A stretch of 64,000 nucleotides of DNA from Kribbella pratensis (lineage in GTDB: Bacteria > Actinomycetota > Actinomycetes > Propionibacteriales > Kribbellaceae). The translations under genes were made by a program, and so were the position numbers. Positions 16,674-25,306 of the stretch are shown here, one piece after another; the first letter of the stretch is position 1, and the number at the start of each line of letters is the position of its first letter. The DNA lies in contig NZ_SODP01000001.1 in assembly GCF_004365355.1 (NCBI RefSeq), positions 310,001 to 374,000 of the forward strand, given 5' to 3'. The notes under the pieces are model-generated. The model was not told the DNA's origin. It saw only the letters and a list, made by a program, of their open reading frames with translations, and did not search any database.

Positions 16674-17687
16674 GTGAAGAAGCTGATGGGAATCGTCGTG
16701 TCGGCCGCCGTCCTGCTCGTGGCGGGCTGCGGTGGTGGTGACACCAAGAGCGCGGACACCGGCGTCGGGGACAAGGACGTGGCGACCGGCGGGCGGCTGT
16801 TCAGCACCGCTGACGCCGAGACCGCGAAACTCGGCTCGGACGCCGCGCCCGGAGTGTTCCCGCGGACTGTGAAGGGCGCGCTCGGCGAGACCAAGATCCC
16901 GGCGAAGCCGTCGCGCGTAGTCGTGCTCGACAGCGGCGAGCTGGACGACGTACTGGCCCTGGGCATCACGCCCGTCGGCATGGCGACGACCGCGGGGCAG
17001 AACGGCGTACCGTCGTACCTCGCCGATAAGGCGCAGGGCATCAAGACGGTCGGCGGCATCAGCGAACTCAACCTCGAGGCGATCGCGGCGCTCAAGCCGG
17101 ACCTCATCCTCGGCAGCAAACTGCGCGCGAACGACCTATACGACAAGCTCAGCGCGATCGCGCCGACCGTCTTCAGCATCCGCCCCGGCTTCCCGTGGAA
17201 GGAGAACTTCCTGCTGGTCGCGGACGCGGTCGGCGAGGAGGACAAGGCCACCGCAATCCTGAACGACTACCAGAAGCGCGCCAACGAGGTGAAGTCCAAG
17301 GTCCAGGGCTCGCCGACGATCTCGCTCGTCCGCTTCCGGCCGGGGGAGATCCGGCTGTACGGCAACCTGTCGTTCATCGGCGTCATCCTGAAGGACATCG
17401 GCCTGCCGCGGCCCAAGATCCAGGACGTGCAGGATCTCGCGGTCGAGGTGTCGCAGGAAAACATCGGCAAGGCTGCCGGCGACTGGATCTTCTACTCCAG
17501 CTACGGCAAGCCGGACACGACCGACGAGAACAAGGTTGTCAACGGCAACCTGTGGAAGTCGCTGGCCGCGGTGAAGGCGGGTAAGTCGGCACGCGTCGAC
17601 GACGAGGTCTGGTTCCTGGGCCTCGGCCCGCTGGGCGCCATGGACGTCCTCTCCGACCTCGAGAAACTCCTCGGCCCGAACGGCTAG
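16674..17687 (+). CDS. Iron-siderophore ABC transporter substrate-binding lipoprotein (FecB/FhuD type)
   Basis: The 337-residue protein starts with a lipoprotein signal (VKKLMGIVVSAAVLLVAGC; Cys 19). The class III binding-protein fold follows: PSRVVVLDSGELDDVLALGI, then LNLEAIAALKPDLILGSK and IAPTVFSIRPGFPWKENF. Such proteins bind ferric siderophores at the cell surface. The GTG at 16674 is preferred over a TTG at 16650, which would lie inside the iron box. No permease or ATPase gene is adjacent, so the protein must serve a transporter encoded elsewhere. Confidence 0.87.
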   Translation: MKKLMGIVVSAAVLLVAGCGGGDTKSADTGVGDKDVATGGRLFSTADAETAKLGSDAAPGVFPRTVKGALGETKIPAKPSRVVVLDSGELDDVLALGITPVGMATTAGQNGVPSYLADKAQGIKTVGGISELNLEAIAALKPDLILGSKLRANDLYDKLSAIAPTVFSIRPGFPWKENFLLVADAVGEEDKATAILNDYQKRANEVKSKVQGSPTISLVRFRPGEIRLYGNLSFIGVILKDIGLPRPKIQDVQDLAVEVSQENIGKAAGDWIFYSSYGKPDTTDENKVVNGNLWKSLAAVKAGKSARVDDEVWFLGLGPLGAMDVLSDLEKLLGPNG

Positions 17688-17733
17688 CTAGTAAGCCCCC
17701 GCGTGCTACGCGGCCGCTTCCTTCGTCGCTGCG

Positions 17734-18285
17734 CTAGGGCCGGACGGTGTAGTGGAGGTGGACGACGCCGCTGGGGAAGGGGTGTTCGTTGAGGAGGGTC
17801 AGGTTTGCTCGGAGGTTGTTGGGTAGGGCGGGTTTGCCGCCGCCGACTATGACCGGGTTGAGGAGGAGGTGGATCTCGTCGACGAGGCCTGCTTGGAGGG
17901 CCTGGCCGCCTAGTTCTGCGCCGCCGATGCTGAGGTCGGTGGTGGACGAGTCCTTCAGTTGTTGCACCGACTCGGCGGTGAAGTCGCGTTCGAGGCGTGT
18001 GCGGGTGGTGGTAACTGCGTCCAGTGACCGCGAGTAGACGACCTTGTCAGCCGCTTTCCAGATGTTCGCGTACTCCTGACTGACGGGCGACGGGTCCGCG
18101 GCGGTCTCCCAGTAGGCCATCGTCTCGTACATCCGGCGCCCGTACAGGTACGTGCCGATCGGGCGTTCCAGTTCGTTGACGAACGCGTGGACCTCCGCGT
18201 CCGGTGCGGCCCAGTCGAAGCTGCCCTCGGCGTCCTCGACGTACCCGTCGAGTGAGGCGATCGCGGAGTAGACCAGCTTGGCCAT
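17734..18285 (-). CDS. Dihydrofolate reductase-like (RibD C-terminal) family protein
   Basis: The 183-residue protein is a short-form RibD-C/DHFR-like domain: MAKLVYSAIASLDGYVED, TYLYGRRMYETMAYWE, VVYSRSLDAVTTTRT and the NADPH-site GGAELGGQALQAGLVDEIHL. In this family, riboflavin-pathway reductases and uncharacterised oxidoreductases share the fold; without the deaminase half this is unlikely to be RibD itself. The start overlaps the stop of the upstream carboxymuconolactone-decarboxylase-like gene by one base, so they are co-translated. The reaction is unknown. Confidence 0.82.
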   Translation of the reverse strand: MAKLVYSAIASLDGYVEDAEGSFDWAAPDAEVHAFVNELERPIGTYLYGRRMYETMAYWETAADPSPVSQEYANIWKAADKVVYSRSLDAVTTTRTRLERDFTAESVQQLKDSSTTDLSIGGAELGGQALQAGLVDEIHLLLNPVIVGGGKPALPNNLRANLTLLNEHPFPSGVVHLHYTVRP

Positions 18286-18707
18286 CAGTTCTCCTTGACG
18301 GGCAGTAGATCGCGCTCGGCGAAGACGCGCTTGGCCACGCCGATCGCGTTGAGCGCGCGGGGGAATCCGGCGTACCCGGCTGCGTGGGTGAAGGTTTCGA
18401 CGATTTCGGTCGGGGTCAGGCCGACGTTGAGCGACGTGCGGATGTGGACCTCGAGCTGAGGTTCGCAGCCGCCCAGCGCCGTGAGGATGCCCAGTGTGAC
18501 GAGTTGGCGCTGCTTGGGGTCCAGGCCAGGGCGCGAATAGATGTCGCCGAAGCCGAACGCGACGATGTGGTGAGCCATGGCCGGTGCGATGTCGGCGAGG
18601 TTCTCCATCACGGCGGGCGCGGAGCCGCCGTCGACCGCGTTCAGCACCTCCAGCCCTCGCTGGTAGCGGACCTGCTCTTCAGGACTGTTGATGTCAGGAG
18701 CCGTCAT
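18285..18707 (-). CDS. Carboxymuconolactone decarboxylase (CMD) family protein
   Basis: The 140-residue protein is a single CMD domain: DIYSRPGLDPKQRQLVTLGI, EPQLEVHIRTSLNVGLTPTE and EIVETFTHAAGYAGFPRALN. The AhpD-like CxxC is absent, so a peroxidase role is unlikely and a 4-carboxymuconolactone decarboxylase-type or unknown role is left. It is the first gene of a pair with the RibD-like reductase. The 43-bp gap to the upstream toroid gene shows no clear promoter, so it may also be part of that operon. Confidence 0.85.
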   Translation of the reverse strand: MTAPDINSPEEQVRYQRGLEVLNAVDGGSAPAVMENLADIAPAMAHHIVAFGFGDIYSRPGLDPKQRQLVTLGILTALGGCEPQLEVHIRTSLNVGLTPTEIVETFTHAAGYAGFPRALNAIGVAKRVFAERDLLPVKEN

Positions 18708-18750
18708 ACTCCGACGCTAACCCGCGACCGGGCTACCCCCGCGCGATGCG

Positions 18751-19728
18751 TCAGTAGCGGTGTGGTCCGCGCTGGTACGGCGTGAAGCCGGCGGGCTCCT
18801 CGTTGCCGATCCAGTCGCCGTCGTCGAGGCGGCGCAGGCTGGTCTCCAGATCGAGGGTCAGCCAACCGGCGAGCTGTGGATGGACGGCGTGTTGCCACAG
18901 CCCGTAAGGCCCGCGGAGGCTCTCCAAGTAGTCGACCAGGTCGTGAATCCGGCGGTCCTGTGGGGAGACGCCGCATCGTGAGGCGAGGTCGAGCAGGAAG
19001 GCGAGGTCGAAGGTGGCGTAGAACGTGATCTGGCCCATCGCCCGTTCGAGCCCGGCGAGCCGGGACACCTCCCAACCGATCGTCGACGCGTCTCGGGTCT
19101 CGCGGGCGAGCAGGTGGTCGACGCCGATCCGTGCGGCGTCGGATCGCCGTCGCTCGGGATGCATCGCCAAGCAGGCGACCGCGCCGGTCGTCGCCGATCG
19201 GCACCCTAGCCCGCGAGTCAACCGGCGGTACTCCTTTTCCGGCGGGGCCGGGCGGCCCGCCTGTCCGAGATCGGCTTTCGGGCCCGCGGGCCACGACCCA
19301 TCGGAGAGGCGGACGCCGAGCAGCCACTCGTAGGCACGCTCGGCCCGGGGATCGGTCGCGAAGCCCGCGGCGGCGATGCCACGCAGCGGTACGACGGTGT
19401 GCATCGTGATGAAGCGAGGACCCTCGACCGGGCCAGGAACCGACCACGAGCCATCCGGTTGCTGTACGGCGAAGAGCTTCTCGGCCGCGGCCGCCATCGC
19501 CGGTCCGCGATAGCCGAGGTAGGCGAGTTGGCAGAGCAGATGCCCCGCGTCATAGGGCCCGGCCGCTACCAGCCGCGAGACGAGTGCCTCGATCTCCGGG
19601 CTCCCATCAATCTCGGCACGCCACGCGGCTACCTCGGCGTCCTCGTCCTTCGCGCCCTCCAGTTCGCGGGCGGCTCGCCACCGCAACGAAGGGGACGGAT
19701 CTCCGAGCAACAGGGTTCCGACGTTCAT
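18751..19728 (-). CDS. Alpha/alpha-toroid protein (prenyltransferase/squalene-cyclase-like repeats)
   Basis: The 325-residue protein shows repeated QxxDGSW-type motifs of terpenoid-cyclase and prenyltransferase toroids: FAVQQPDGSWSVPG near residue 90, LGVRLSDGSWPAGP near 140 and LESLRGPYGLW near 275. It lacks the DxDD motif of squalene-hopene cyclases, so cyclase activity is doubtful. The N-terminus (LLLGDPSPSLRWRAARELEG) looks like the start of other actinobacterial toroid proteins of unknown role. Its start overlaps the stop of the tandem UvrA-like gene by 4 nt (ATGA), so the two are coupled, which is an unusual partnership. Confidence 0.65.
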   Translation of the reverse strand: MNVGTLLLGDPSPSLRWRAARELEGAKDEDAEVAAWRAEIDGSPEIEALVSRLVAAGPYDAGHLLCQLAYLGYRGPAMAAAAEKLFAVQQPDGSWSVPGPVEGPRFITMHTVVPLRGIAAAGFATDPRAERAYEWLLGVRLSDGSWPAGPKADLGQAGRPAPPEKEYRRLTRGLGCRSATTGAVACLAMHPERRRSDAARIGVDHLLARETRDASTIGWEVSRLAGLERAMGQITFYATFDLAFLLDLASRCGVSPQDRRIHDLVDYLESLRGPYGLWQHAVHPQLAGWLTLDLETSLRRLDDGDWIGNEEPAGFTPYQRGPHRY

Positions 19729-22700
19729 CGCAGCACCTCGAGCAGATGCGGCGCGGTCGGCGTGTCAACCATCGCCTCGGGCGGCCCCTCGAAGACGATC
19801 CGGCCGCCGTCCGGGCCCGCACCCGGTCCGAGCTCGATGAGCCAGTCGCAGGCGGCGAGGAAGGCCGGATCGTGTTCGACCACGAGCACGCTGTTGCCAG
19901 CGGCAACGAGGGTGTCGAGCGTGCGGACGAGTACCGCGACATCCGTGGCGTGTAGGCCGACGGTCGGTTCGTCCAGCACGTACAGAGCGGTTGCCTTCGT
20001 CGTCCGGGCGAACTCCTTGGCAAGCTTCAGCCGCTGCGCTTCGCCGCCCGAGAGGCTCCAGCCCGGCTGTCGCAGTACCAGGTAGCCGAGTCCGAGTTCG
20101 ACGGCGGCGCCGCCCACCCGTCGTACGGCGTCGAGGTCGCCCCACTCGTCGACCAGCTCGGCGATCGTGAGCGCTTCGATATCGGCCAGACTCCGGCCCC
20201 GATCGAGCAGAGCGGCGGCCTCGCGGCGATAGCCGGTTCCGCCACAGGCGTCGCAGGTCTGGCGAACCGACGGCAGGAACGACATGTCCTGCTGCCACGT
20301 GCCTTTGCCCTTGCAAGCGTCGCAGCCGTAGCTCAGGTCCTTAATCGTGATGCCCTGCTCGATCGCGGCCTCGCTCGCGGCGAACTCCTTCCGGACGGCG
20401 CCGCTGAGCCCGAGGAACATTCCGGGTGACGTGATCTCCGCGCGGGACTGGTCGGCCACCACCGTTCGGGTCGGCGCACCGGAGATGGTGTCGTGGTCGC
20501 CGGGCCGGACGCGGATCGCACCGCGGCCGGGAATGTTGGTCTTCGGTCGGACGAGACCCAGCGCGACGGTGTCGACGACGAGCGACGACTTTCCCGACCC
20601 GGACACCCCGCAGACCCCGACCAGCACGCCGAGGGGTACGTCGGCGTCGAGGCCGTCGAGGTTGTTCTCGCGCGCTCCGGTCACCTTCATCCAACCGGCC
20701 GGCTCCCGACGGCGGTCGCGGCGTACCGCCGGAACCCGTCCGTCGAGGATCGCTCGCGTCACCGACTGCGCGCTGTCCAGACCGACCAGGCGACCGCCGG
20801 ACGGCCCGGCACCGGGGCCGATCTCGATCACGTCGTCGGCCGCGCGGATGATGATCGGGTCGTGCTCGACGGCGATGACCGTGTTGCCGGCGGCCCGCAA
20901 CTCGGTCAGCGTCCCGGCCAGTGCGGTGACTTCAGCGGGATGCAGACCCCTCGACGGTTCGTCCAGCAGCACCGTCATGCCGACCAGTCCGTCGCCGAGC
21001 ACCGACGCCAACTTGATCCGTTGTGCCTCGCCGGCCGAGAGCGTCCAGGTCGCCCGATTCAGGTGAAGATAGCCCAGCCCGACGGAACGCAGGAAGCCGA
21101 GCCGACGCAGCGCGACGGTCCGGGCCTCCGCAGCCTGTGGATCGTTGGGTACCTCCATCGAGGTCAGCACGACCTCCAGATCCGCGAGCGAGGCTGCAAA
21201 GAACTCGTCCCGCGCGAGTCCCTGCAGTCGGATCGTCAGGTACGGCGCGCGCAGCCGCCGGCCGGCGCACTCCCGACATGGGGACGCGGTCGAGACCGTG
21301 CCGCCGACGTCGTTCGCGGCCCACGCGTTCAACCCGCGCCAGAACGCGTCACCATACAGAACGGCGTGCTGGGCCTCGTCACTCAACGCCTTCCAAGGGG
21401 TGCGGTCGAAGTCGAACCCGTAGCGCTCGGCCAGCGAGCGGATCGGCGGCTCCTCCCCACTGGTTGTGCCGAACCACGCCAGCATGCCGCCGAACACGCC
21501 GCCGTAGACAGGCGCGTCCGGGTTCACGATCAGCTTGTCGAATTCGAACTCTCGCTCGACTCCGAGACCCAGGCATTGCGGACAGATCGACACGGGTGAC
21601 CCGACCAGATGACGCGGCTCGATCGGCACCGCGCTGGTCCCGCAGTCGCTGCAGCTCCACGGCGACTCCGGCTTCGGGGACGTCCGGCGTACGGTCTCGC
21701 CTCCGCAGGAAAGGCAGGTACGGACGCCGGCCTTCGCGATGACCACGGCGAGCAGGCGGTCGAGGTCGGTGGACCGGCCGACGGTGACCCGGTCGGCGTC
21801 CCAGACGTAGAAGCCCGGCCCGCGCCCGTCGAAGCTCAGGCCGGACGGGTCGATGCTCATCGTCGTACCCAGGCCGGTCAGGGAATCGACCGGAGCCTCC
21901 GGTCCCTCTCGGACCGACTGCCGCTCGTAGACCGACAAGCATTCGAGCAGTCGCCTGGTCGCCTCCGACTCGAGGACGTCGTGGACCAACGACGACTTGC
22001 CCGAACCCGATACGCCGGTGACGACGGTGAACCTGTCCTTGGCGAAGTCAACGTCGACTCCGTGCAGGTTGTGGGCGCGGGCGCCTCGGACCTGGATGGT
22101 GTCGCTGGACCGGCGGCTGGTGCGCGGCTTGGCGCGAGGCCGCACCGGCGGCTGCTCGTCGGCAACGGGAGGCCCGCAGTGCTGCAGCCGTCCGCCGTCG
22201 GGACCCCCGCCCGGGCCCAGATCGATGCGCCAGTCGGCTGCGGCGATCACGTCGGGCTGATGTTCGACGACGACTACCGTGCAACCGCTGTCCGTCAGCC
22301 GGTCGAGCACCGCCAGGAGCCGATCGAGGTCGCCGGGATGCAGACCTGTCGTGGGTTCGTCGAGCAGCACGAGGTCGCCGGACCGCGCCTTGGCCACCTC
22401 GCGGGCGAGCCGGACGCGTTGGGCTTCGCCACCGGAAAGACTCGGAGACGGCTGCCCGAGCGTCAGATAGCCGAGCCCGACCTCCTGTAGTGGTTGCAGG
22501 ATGCGGCTCACCGAAGGGTGCTCAGCGAACACCGCAGTGGCCTCGTCGACACTTAGAGCTAACACGTCGGCGATCGACCGACCCGCCCAGGTCGCCTCGA
22601 GGACCTCAGGACGGTAGCGCCGGCCGTCGCAGGTCTCGCACGGAACCCAGATCGGCGCGAGCGAGCTCATGCCGATCGCCACTGACCCCATGCCCTCGCA

Positions 22701-24446
22701 GTCCGGGCACGCACCCTCCGCCCGGTTGAAGGTGAACTCCGATGGCGATCGTCCGGTCTCGTCCGCGAAGACGTCGCGGATCCGGTCGAGCACCTTGGTG
22801 TACGTCGCCGGATTCGACCGCGGGTTGTTGCCCAGCGGAGCCTGATCCACCGCACGAGCGCGGGTCGCCGGCGCGTCGAACGCCGTACATCCGACCGGGG
22901 CACGCTCGCGCAGGGATGCCAGCAGCACCTCCTGGGTGAGGGTGGTTTTGCCTGCTCCCGACGGCCCGGTGATCACGGTCAGCGATCCGAGCGAGATCTC
23001 GCAGTCGACAGCGCTGAGGTTGCGCAGGTTCGCGCCCGTCATGCGGATCCGGTCGCCGGATATCGGGCGTTGCGCTCGCTGTCGGCGTGCGCCGGCGGAG
23101 AAGCCGAGGCCCGAGGCTGTTCCGGCTCGCCACAGCTCCGCGGGCGGACCCTGGAAGACCAACCGCCCTCCGCCGTCGCCGCCGCCAGGCCCGATCTCCA
23201 CGACATCGTCGGCCATGGCAACGGCCAACGGGTCGTGTTCGACCATCAGCACCGGTCCCGGAAGCGCAGCGATGGCGTCGAGCAGTCGGCTGAGATCGTT
23301 GTGATGCAACCCGATCGTCGGCTCGTCGAGGACATGCAGCAGGTCTTCGAGGCGCCCCGACAGTACGACGGCGAGCCGCGTTCGTTGCGCCTCGCCGCGC
23401 GACAGCGTCGGCATCGACCGGTCGAGGGCGAGGTACCCAAGGCCGAGCTCTTGCAGCGGACGCAGCCGTCTCAGCAACTCGTCCTGGATGCGCTGAGCGC
23501 GCGACCCGAGCGGGAGCTCCTGCACGAAGTCAAGGACCTCGGTCACGGATCGAGCTGTCAGCTCCTGAAGCGTGACGCCGGCGATGCGATGCGACGAGGT
23601 GTCGTTGTCACCCCGGAACGCCGACGGTGCGAGCGGCCGGACCCAGGCGCCACATTGCGGACAGATCGGCGCCCGCAGTACCGGCGTACCACCGAGCAGC
23701 ACCTCGGGCCGGCCCAACCCGTCAGCTTGCTCCAGCGTCGCCCGGACCTCGGCTGCCGACATGCCGGGGTGAAGGGTGGCCACTCGTACGACGATGTCGT
23801 GGGGGAGCGCCGGGTCGAGGCGGCTCTTGGAGGTCGTCGACCGCGGGCGTCCGTCGACCGTGACCTGGGCGAACTGTCCTCGGATACCGGCGAGCAGTCG
23901 TGTGTGACTCCCAACCAGCCCGCGAACGATCGCGACTTCGACGTCGAGGCCGTCGTTGCGGGCGAGCAGGTCCAGAGCGGTCGTCAGGCGCTCCTCGGCC
24001 GAGATCGCCCGGACCGGTAGGTGGCAGTGCGGGCATTCGACCTCGGCAAAGCGTGAGTACAAGATTCGCAAGAACGGGTGCAGGCCGACGGACGTCGCCA
24101 CCGTCGAGGCCGGGTTCCGGTTGAGCACGTTCTGAGCCACCGCCACCGCCGGGCCCAGGCCCTCGATCCGCCGAACCCTCGCGGCAGGAACGCGCGCGTT
24201 GTTCCCTCCGAGGGCCAACGACTCGACGAACCGCCGCCGCGCCTCGGCGTACACCACGTCGAACGCCAACGACGACTTCCCCGACCCCGACACCCCGACA
24301 ACAGCCGTCAGCCCCGGCCCGAAGGACACGTCGACAGCGCGCAGATTGTGTTCAGCAGCGCCCTGTACGTCGAGAATCCGCCCGCCCCGACGCGTCGGGC
24401 CGCGAGCACGCCCGACCACACCGTCTCCCGCACTTCGGCGCTCCAC
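19725..24446 (-). CDS. Tandem UvrA-like protein with four ABC ATPase modules
   Basis: The 1573-residue protein is two UvrA-like proteins in one chain. Walker A motifs lie at 51-59, 494-502, 811-819 and 1280-1288; signature motifs at 348 (LSRGEAQ), 670 (LSGGEAQ), 1136 (LSAGEAQ) and 1465 (LSGGEAQ); LDEP boxes at 373, 695, 1161 and 1491. Zinc-type cysteine pairs occur in each unit (CPHC, CPDC with CETC, CPQC with CREC, CDAC twice). A linker rich in Pro and Arg joins the halves near 760-785. Each half is about 785 residues, the size of DrrC-like drug-resistance UvrA proteins that lack the UvrB-binding domain. Chlamydial UvrA is also a four-module tandem but larger. The start is GTG at 24446; no better ATG is in frame. 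Repair or drug-tolerance functions are both possible. Confidence 0.85.
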   Translation of the reverse strand: MERRSAGDGVVGRARGPTRRGGRILDVQGAAEHNLRAVDVSFGPGLTAVVGVSGSGKSSLAFDVVYAEARRRFVESLALGGNNARVPAARVRRIEGLGPAVAVAQNVLNRNPASTVATSVGLHPFLRILYSRFAEVECPHCHLPVRAISAEERLTTALDLLARNDGLDVEVAIVRGLVGSHTRLLAGIRGQFAQVTVDGRPRSTTSKSRLDPALPHDIVVRVATLHPGMSAAEVRATLEQADGLGRPEVLLGGTPVLRAPICPQCGAWVRPLAPSAFRGDNDTSSHRIAGVTLQELTARSVTEVLDFVQELPLGSRAQRIQDELLRRLRPLQELGLGYLALDRSMPTLSRGEAQRTRLAVVLSGRLEDLLHVLDEPTIGLHHNDLSRLLDAIAALPGPVLMVEHDPLAVAMADDVVEIGPGGGDGGGRLVFQGPPAELWRAGTASGLGFSAGARRQRAQRPISGDRIRMTGANLRNLSAVDCEISLGSLTVITGPSGAGKTTLTQEVLLASLRERAPVGCTAFDAPATRARAVDQAPLGNNPRSNPATYTKVLDRIRDVFADETGRSPSEFTFNRAEGACPDCEGMGSVAIGMSSLAPIWVPCETCDGRRYRPEVLEATWAGRSIADVLALSVDEATAVFAEHPSVSRILQPLQEVGLGYLTLGQPSPSLSGGEAQRVRLAREVAKARSGDLVLLDEPTTGLHPGDLDRLLAVLDRLTDSGCTVVVVEHQPDVIAAADWRIDLGPGGGPDGGRLQHCGPPVADEQPPVRPRAKPRTSRRSSDTIQVRGARAHNLHGVDVDFAKDRFTVVTGVSGSGKSSLVHDVLESEATRRLLECLSVYERQSVREGPEAPVDSLTGLGTTMSIDPSGLSFDGRGPGFYVWDADRVTVGRSTDLDRLLAVVIAKAGVRTCLSCGGETVRRTSPKPESPWSCSDCGTSAVPIEPRHLVGSPVSICPQCLGLGVEREFEFDKLIVNPDAPVYGGVFGGMLAWFGTTSGEEPPIRSLAERYGFDFDRTPWKALSDEAQHAVLYGDAFWRGLNAWAANDVGGTVSTASPCRECAGRRLRAPYLTIRLQGLARDEFFAASLADLEVVLTSMEVPNDPQAAEARTVALRRLGFLRSVGLGYLHLNRATWTLSAGEAQRIKLASVLGDGLVGMTVLLDEPSRGLHPAEVTALAGTLTELRAAGNTVIAVEHDPIIIRAADDVIEIGPGAGPSGGRLVGLDSAQSVTRAILDGRVPAVRRDRRREPAGWMKVTGARENNLDGLDADVPLGVLVGVCGVSGSGKSSLVVDTVALGLVRPKTNIPGRGAIRVRPGDHDTISGAPTRTVVADQSRAEITSPGMFLGLSGAVRKEFAASEAAIEQGITIKDLSYGCDACKGKGTWQQDMSFLPSVRQTCDACGGTGYRREAAALLDRGRSLADIEALTIAELVDEWGDLDAVRRVGGAAVELGLGYLVLRQPGWSLSGGEAQRLKLAKEFARTTKATALYVLDEPTVGLHATDVAVLVRTLDTLVAAGNSVLVVEHDPAFLAACDWLIELGPGAGPDGGRIVFEGPPEAMVDTPTAPHLLEVLR

Positions 24447-24507
24447 CCCGCCATCCTCGCAGCTACGAGGCGCACGAACGAGCCTGAGCCGCTGGATCAG
24501 CCCTCAC

Positions 24508-24526
24508 CCGTTGCTCCAGGCAACGG
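24508..24526 (-). terminator. Small hairpin after the PH-like membrane protein gene
   Basis: CCGTTGC-TCCAG-GCAACGG is a perfect 7-bp stem placed 12 bp after the stop of the minus-strand gene at 24538. No U-tract follows. It may end transcription there, but the core is also one of five GTTGC-N5-GCAAC palindromes in the window. Confidence 0.4.
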
Positions 24527-24537
24527 ATCTGGGGCGG

Positions 24538-25155
24538 TCAGTCGGCGACTCTGCCTCGATTGGTGACCTGGATGTGTGGCGCGCGTTGGGCGACGGCGGT
24601 GACAAGTTCGTCGTACAGGAGGGGTCTGCCGAGAATCTCGTGGCTGCCGGGCCACGGGCACGACGGTCCCCACGCCTTCGTGCTGCGGGGCAGCATCCCC
24701 TCGTCCAGCAACATCACGACCAGCCGAGGCTCCCAGATCTCGTCGCCCTCGTCGTTGACCTCGTGTCGCTCGAGCCGGCACACCCCGCGGATCTGCCCCC
24801 AGGGAATCGCCCGAGGCTGCTCCCCGCCCAGATAGATGCCCGAGTCGTCAACAGTCAGCAGTACGTCGTCCTCGTCGGATTCACGCCGCTCCTCCAGCGC
24901 CGTGATCGCCCCCGCCAGCAACAAGATCGGCAGCCCGACCGCGAAAATCAGCGGCGTACCGCCCCAGGCCAGCCACACGGCCTCGAGCGGCTCCCGGATC
25001 GATTCCCCACGGATCGCCTGCACCACGACGATCACCAGAGTCAGCGCCACCATCAGCCCGAACACGACGGTCCCCACCGCAAGCGCGGTCGTCGTGGTGC
25101 CGATCCCGCGGCGTTTGACGACGAACGGCTGACTGAGTTGATGCGCTGACGGCAT
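24538..25155 (-). CDS. Two-TM membrane protein with PH-like cytoplasmic domain
   Basis: The 205-residue protein has two membrane segments (TTTALAVGTVVFGLMVALTL and TPLIFAVGLPILLLAGAITA) and then a soluble domain. That domain begins DVLLTVDDSGIYLGGEQPRA and continues IPWGQIRGVCRLERHEVNDE, the pattern of bacterial PH-like proteins. Function is unknown. I chose the ATG at 25153-25155 (MPSAHQLSQPF) because the longer frame runs antisense to the start of the divergent VanJ-like gene. The 151-bp divergent region 25156-25306 must hold both promoters; I could not fix either. Confidence 0.6.
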   Translation of the reverse strand: MPSAHQLSQPFVVKRRGIGTTTTALAVGTVVFGLMVALTLVIVVVQAIRGESIREPLEAVWLAWGGTPLIFAVGLPILLLAGAITALEERRESDEDDVLLTVDDSGIYLGGEQPRAIPWGQIRGVCRLERHEVNDEGDEIWEPRLVVMLLDEGMLPRSTKAWGPSCPWPGSHEILGRPLLYDELVTAVAQRAPHIQVTNRGRVAD

Positions 25156-25306
25156 ACGGGCATTGTCGGGCCTGTCACTCCGAGGCACCAGAGTTCTCGC
25201 GGATTCCTCATCAGAACGGCCGGAACGGTCGTCCGGACGGATGAAATCGCCGAACTCGACCGCCCACCGACTTTGGTCCGGCCCCGGTGTCCGCAACAAT
25301 CGCTGC

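Noticed and set aside
17699-17713. CCGCG-TGCTA-CGCGG as terminator of the siderophore-binding gene
   Set aside because: Only 5 bp and no U-run; too weak to list as a feature.
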